In this document: one piece after another, positions 5,267-6,461 of the stretch | How the letters are laid out: every line of letters starts with the position of its first letter | Numbering within the stretch: position 1 is the stretch's first letter | Source: Betaproteobacteria bacterium | Lineage (GTDB): Bacteria; Pseudomonadota; Gammaproteobacteria; Burkholderiales; SG8-41 | Assembly: GCA_021300125.1 (NCBI GenBank) | Contig: JAJTHX010000158.1 | Coordinates: forward strand, 1-6,461 | Direction: 5' to 3' | Length of the DNA: 6,461 nucleotides | Notes under the pieces: generated by a model | What the model was told of the DNA's origin: nothing | Databases searched by the model: none | Seen by the model: the letters and a program-made list of their open reading frames with translations, nothing else | Translations under genes and position numbers: made by a program

Positions 5267-6121
5267 TTAAAGCCAGTAGACCACCACAAACAGCAGCAGC
5301 CACACCACGTCAACAAAGTGCCAATACCAGGCCACGCCCTCGAAGCCGAAATGGTTGTCCGGGGTGAAATGCCCGGCGACACTGCGGAACAGGATCACCC
5401 ACAGCATGATGGTGCCGACCGTCACGTGGAAACCGTGAAAACCGGTCAGCATGAAGAAGGTCGCGCCGTAAGCGCCCATCGTCATCTTCAGGTTGAGATC
5501 CTGGTAGGCATGCACATATTCATAGACTTGGAAACCGAGGAAGACCATGCCCAGCGCGATGGTCAGTACCAGTCCCCAGATCAGATGGGTGCGGTTGTTC
5601 TTGAGCAGGCCCCAATGCGCCCAGGTGATGGTCACGCCCGAAAGCAGCAGCAGCGCGGTATTGAACGCGGGAATGCCCCAAGCGCCCATCGGAGAGAAGG
5701 TTTCCTTGATGCCGGGGCCGGTCGCCGGCCAGTCCGGCTTGAAGCCGGGCCACAGCAGCTGCTGGTGCTCAAGCGAGCCCAGGTCGGGGACCGAAATCAC
5801 CCGCATGTAGAACAGTGCGCCGAAAAACGCGGCGAAGAACATCACCTCGGAGAAAATGAACCAGCTCATGCCCCAGCGGAAGGAAATGTCCACCTGCTTG
5901 TTGTAGTGGCCGGCTTCAGATTCGCGCGCCACGGCAGTGAACCATCCGGCAAACATGAAAAACAGGACCAGGAACCCGATCAGCAGCAGCACATAGCCGA
6001 GCGCCATCTTGTTGACGGCGAACGACGCGCCGAAGCCGAGGAAACCCAGCGCGATCGAGGCGACCAGCGGCCAGTGCGATGGTTCCGGCAGGTAGTAATT
6101 GCCAGCAGCCTGATTTGACAT
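5267..6121 (-). CDS. ctaE: Cytochrome c oxidase subunit III
   Basis: A 284-residue seven-helix inner-membrane subunit of the aa3-type oxidase, which stabilises the catalytic core of the complex that reduces O2 and pumps protons. Family motifs: ARESEAGHYNKQV (65-77), GMSWFIFSEVMFFAAFFGALF (84-104) with the conserved Glu92, FNTALLLLSGVTITWAH (153-169), FMLTGFHGFHVTVGT (223-237), and FGFEGVAWYWHFVDVVWL (258-275) with His268. The length and the insert around 112-145 fit proteobacterial COX3. The start at 6121 has AGGGAG about 9 nt upstream; a longer frame reaching 6211 would add 30 residues and overlap the preceding gene. It lies 46 nt downstream of the DUF2970 gene and is followed by a strong terminator, so it is the last gene of the structural operon. 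Confidence 0.97.
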   Translation of the reverse strand: MSNQAAGNYYLPEPSHWPLVASIALGFLGFGASFAVNKMALGYVLLLIGFLVLFFMFAGWFTAVARESEAGHYNKQVDISFRWGMSWFIFSEVMFFAAFFGALFYMRVISVPDLGSLEHQQLLWPGFKPDWPATGPGIKETFSPMGAWGIPAFNTALLLLSGVTITWAHWGLLKNNRTHLIWGLVLTIALGMVFLGFQVYEYVHAYQDLNLKMTMGAYGATFFMLTGFHGFHVTVGTIMLWVILFRSVAGHFTPDNHFGFEGVAWYWHFVDVVWLLLFVVVYWL

Positions 6122-6167
6122 GTTTGCTTCTCCCTGAAATCCCTTGTTAACCGCCGCCGTCAGCTGC

Positions 6168-6368
6168 TCAGCGCAGCACCAGGCGCACCACCGAAACCAC
6201 CGAAAACACAAAAAAAGCCGCAGCGAGCAGCGCGACCGCGATCACCTGGCCGGGCGAGACCTCGATCTTTTCGTGCTCGGCGCGCTTGCGGATGCCCAGA
6301 AAAGCCGAGAGCACCATGCGCAGCACCTCGAAGAAATTCGCCTTGCGCGGCGTGTTGCCTGTCATCAT
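6168..6368 (-). CDS. Small single-helix membrane protein (DUF2970-like)
   Basis: A 66-residue protein with an N-terminal amphipathic part FFEVLRMVLSAFLGIRKRAEHEK (12-34) and one transmembrane helix at about 41-63 ending in VRLVLR. The FFEVLRMVLSAFLG...RKR pattern is that of DUF2970, a family common between ctaG and COX3 in Betaproteobacteria. Function is not known; placement among oxidase genes suggests a small accessory subunit or assembly helper, which is inference. Two adjacent ATG codons are possible starts (6368 and 6365). The first overlaps the ctaG stop as ATGA, the second as TGATG, and either implies translational coupling. The AGGG just upstream is better spaced for the second ATG, so the protein may begin one residue later. 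Confidence 0.88.
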   Translation of the reverse strand: MMTGNTPRKANFFEVLRMVLSAFLGIRKRAEHEKIEVSPGQVIAVALLAAAFFVFSVVSVVRLVLR

Positions 6369-6461
6369 CCCTGACCGTCGCCTTTAACAGATGCGCCCTT
6401 AACCTCGAAAAAAGTGTAGGACAGCGTGATTTCTTTCACAAAGCGGCTGTCCCTGCCCGAG
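6365..6461 (-). CDS. ctaG: Cytochrome c oxidase assembly protein CtaG (Cox11), C-terminal fragment
   Basis: The last 32 codons of a - strand gene that runs off the window end, stopping with TGA at 6367-6365. The visible peptide contains FVKEITLSYTFFEVKG, which matches the conserved Cox11/CtaG C-terminal strand (ITLSYTFFEV). CtaG delivers copper to the CuB site in subunit I. The copper-binding cysteine motif and membrane anchor lie outside the window. The tail after the motif (ASVKGDGQG) is a short polar extension. The stop overlaps the start of the DUF2970 gene by 4 nt (ATGA). Confidence 0.92.
   Translation of the reverse strand, partial: SGRDSRFVKEITLSYTFFEVKGASVKGDGQG

Noticed and set aside
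6122..6211. Longer start of COX3
   Set aside because: The additional 30 residues overlap the DUF2970 gene. The ATG at 6121 has a clear AGGGAG site and the usual COX3 N-terminus.

Overview
The window looks like a betaproteobacterial chromosome segment, GC-rich with dense, tightly packed genes. The gene order ctaG - DUF2970 - COX3 - small twin-TM protein - SURF1 - SCO-like protein - ctaA - ctaB - SCO - rpoH - ftsX is, from general knowledge, the arrangement typical of Betaproteobacteria with an aa3-type cytochrome c oxidase. The protein sequences fit this as well, for example the [12 protein letters not shown] motif in CtaB. Genus cannot be decided from the window.

Layout. Bases 1-83 hold the C-terminal end of ftsX on the + strand. 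Bases 84-199 are an AT-rich intergenic region with a near-perfect CIRCE (HrcA) operator overlapping a sigma70-like promoter. This is followed by rpoH (+, 200-1042), the heat-shock sigma factor. A hairpin at 1061-1085 serves as terminator for rpoH and, from the other side, for the oxidase assembly genes that converge on it.

Bases 1086-4883 (- strand) form a compact assembly operon, read from high to low coordinates: SURF1, a membrane-anchored SCO-like CxxxC protein of unassigned function, heme A synthase (ctaA), heme O synthase (ctaB), and a SCO copper-chaperone lipoprotein. Gaps are -47, 27, 10 and 7 nt. Together these genes make heme A, insert copper and assist assembly of the oxidase core.

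A 64-residue twin-transmembrane protein (DUF2909-like, +, 4914-5108) starts only 30 bp from the SURF1 start and is transcribed divergently. A strong intrinsic terminator (5150-5176, - strand) then separates the assembly operon from the structural operon. The structural operon is represented by the 3' end of ctaG (Cox11 copper chaperone, cut by the window edge), a 66-residue DUF2970 membrane protein coupled to it by an ATGA overlap, and COX3 (ctaE).

There is no gene-free stretch over 300 bases, and I saw no tRNA, rRNA, mobile element or CRISPR array. The points most worth a second look are the CIRCE site on rpoH, the uncharacterised SCO-like protein with its own CxxxC and a downstream His, and the two small membrane proteins embedded in the oxidase locus.
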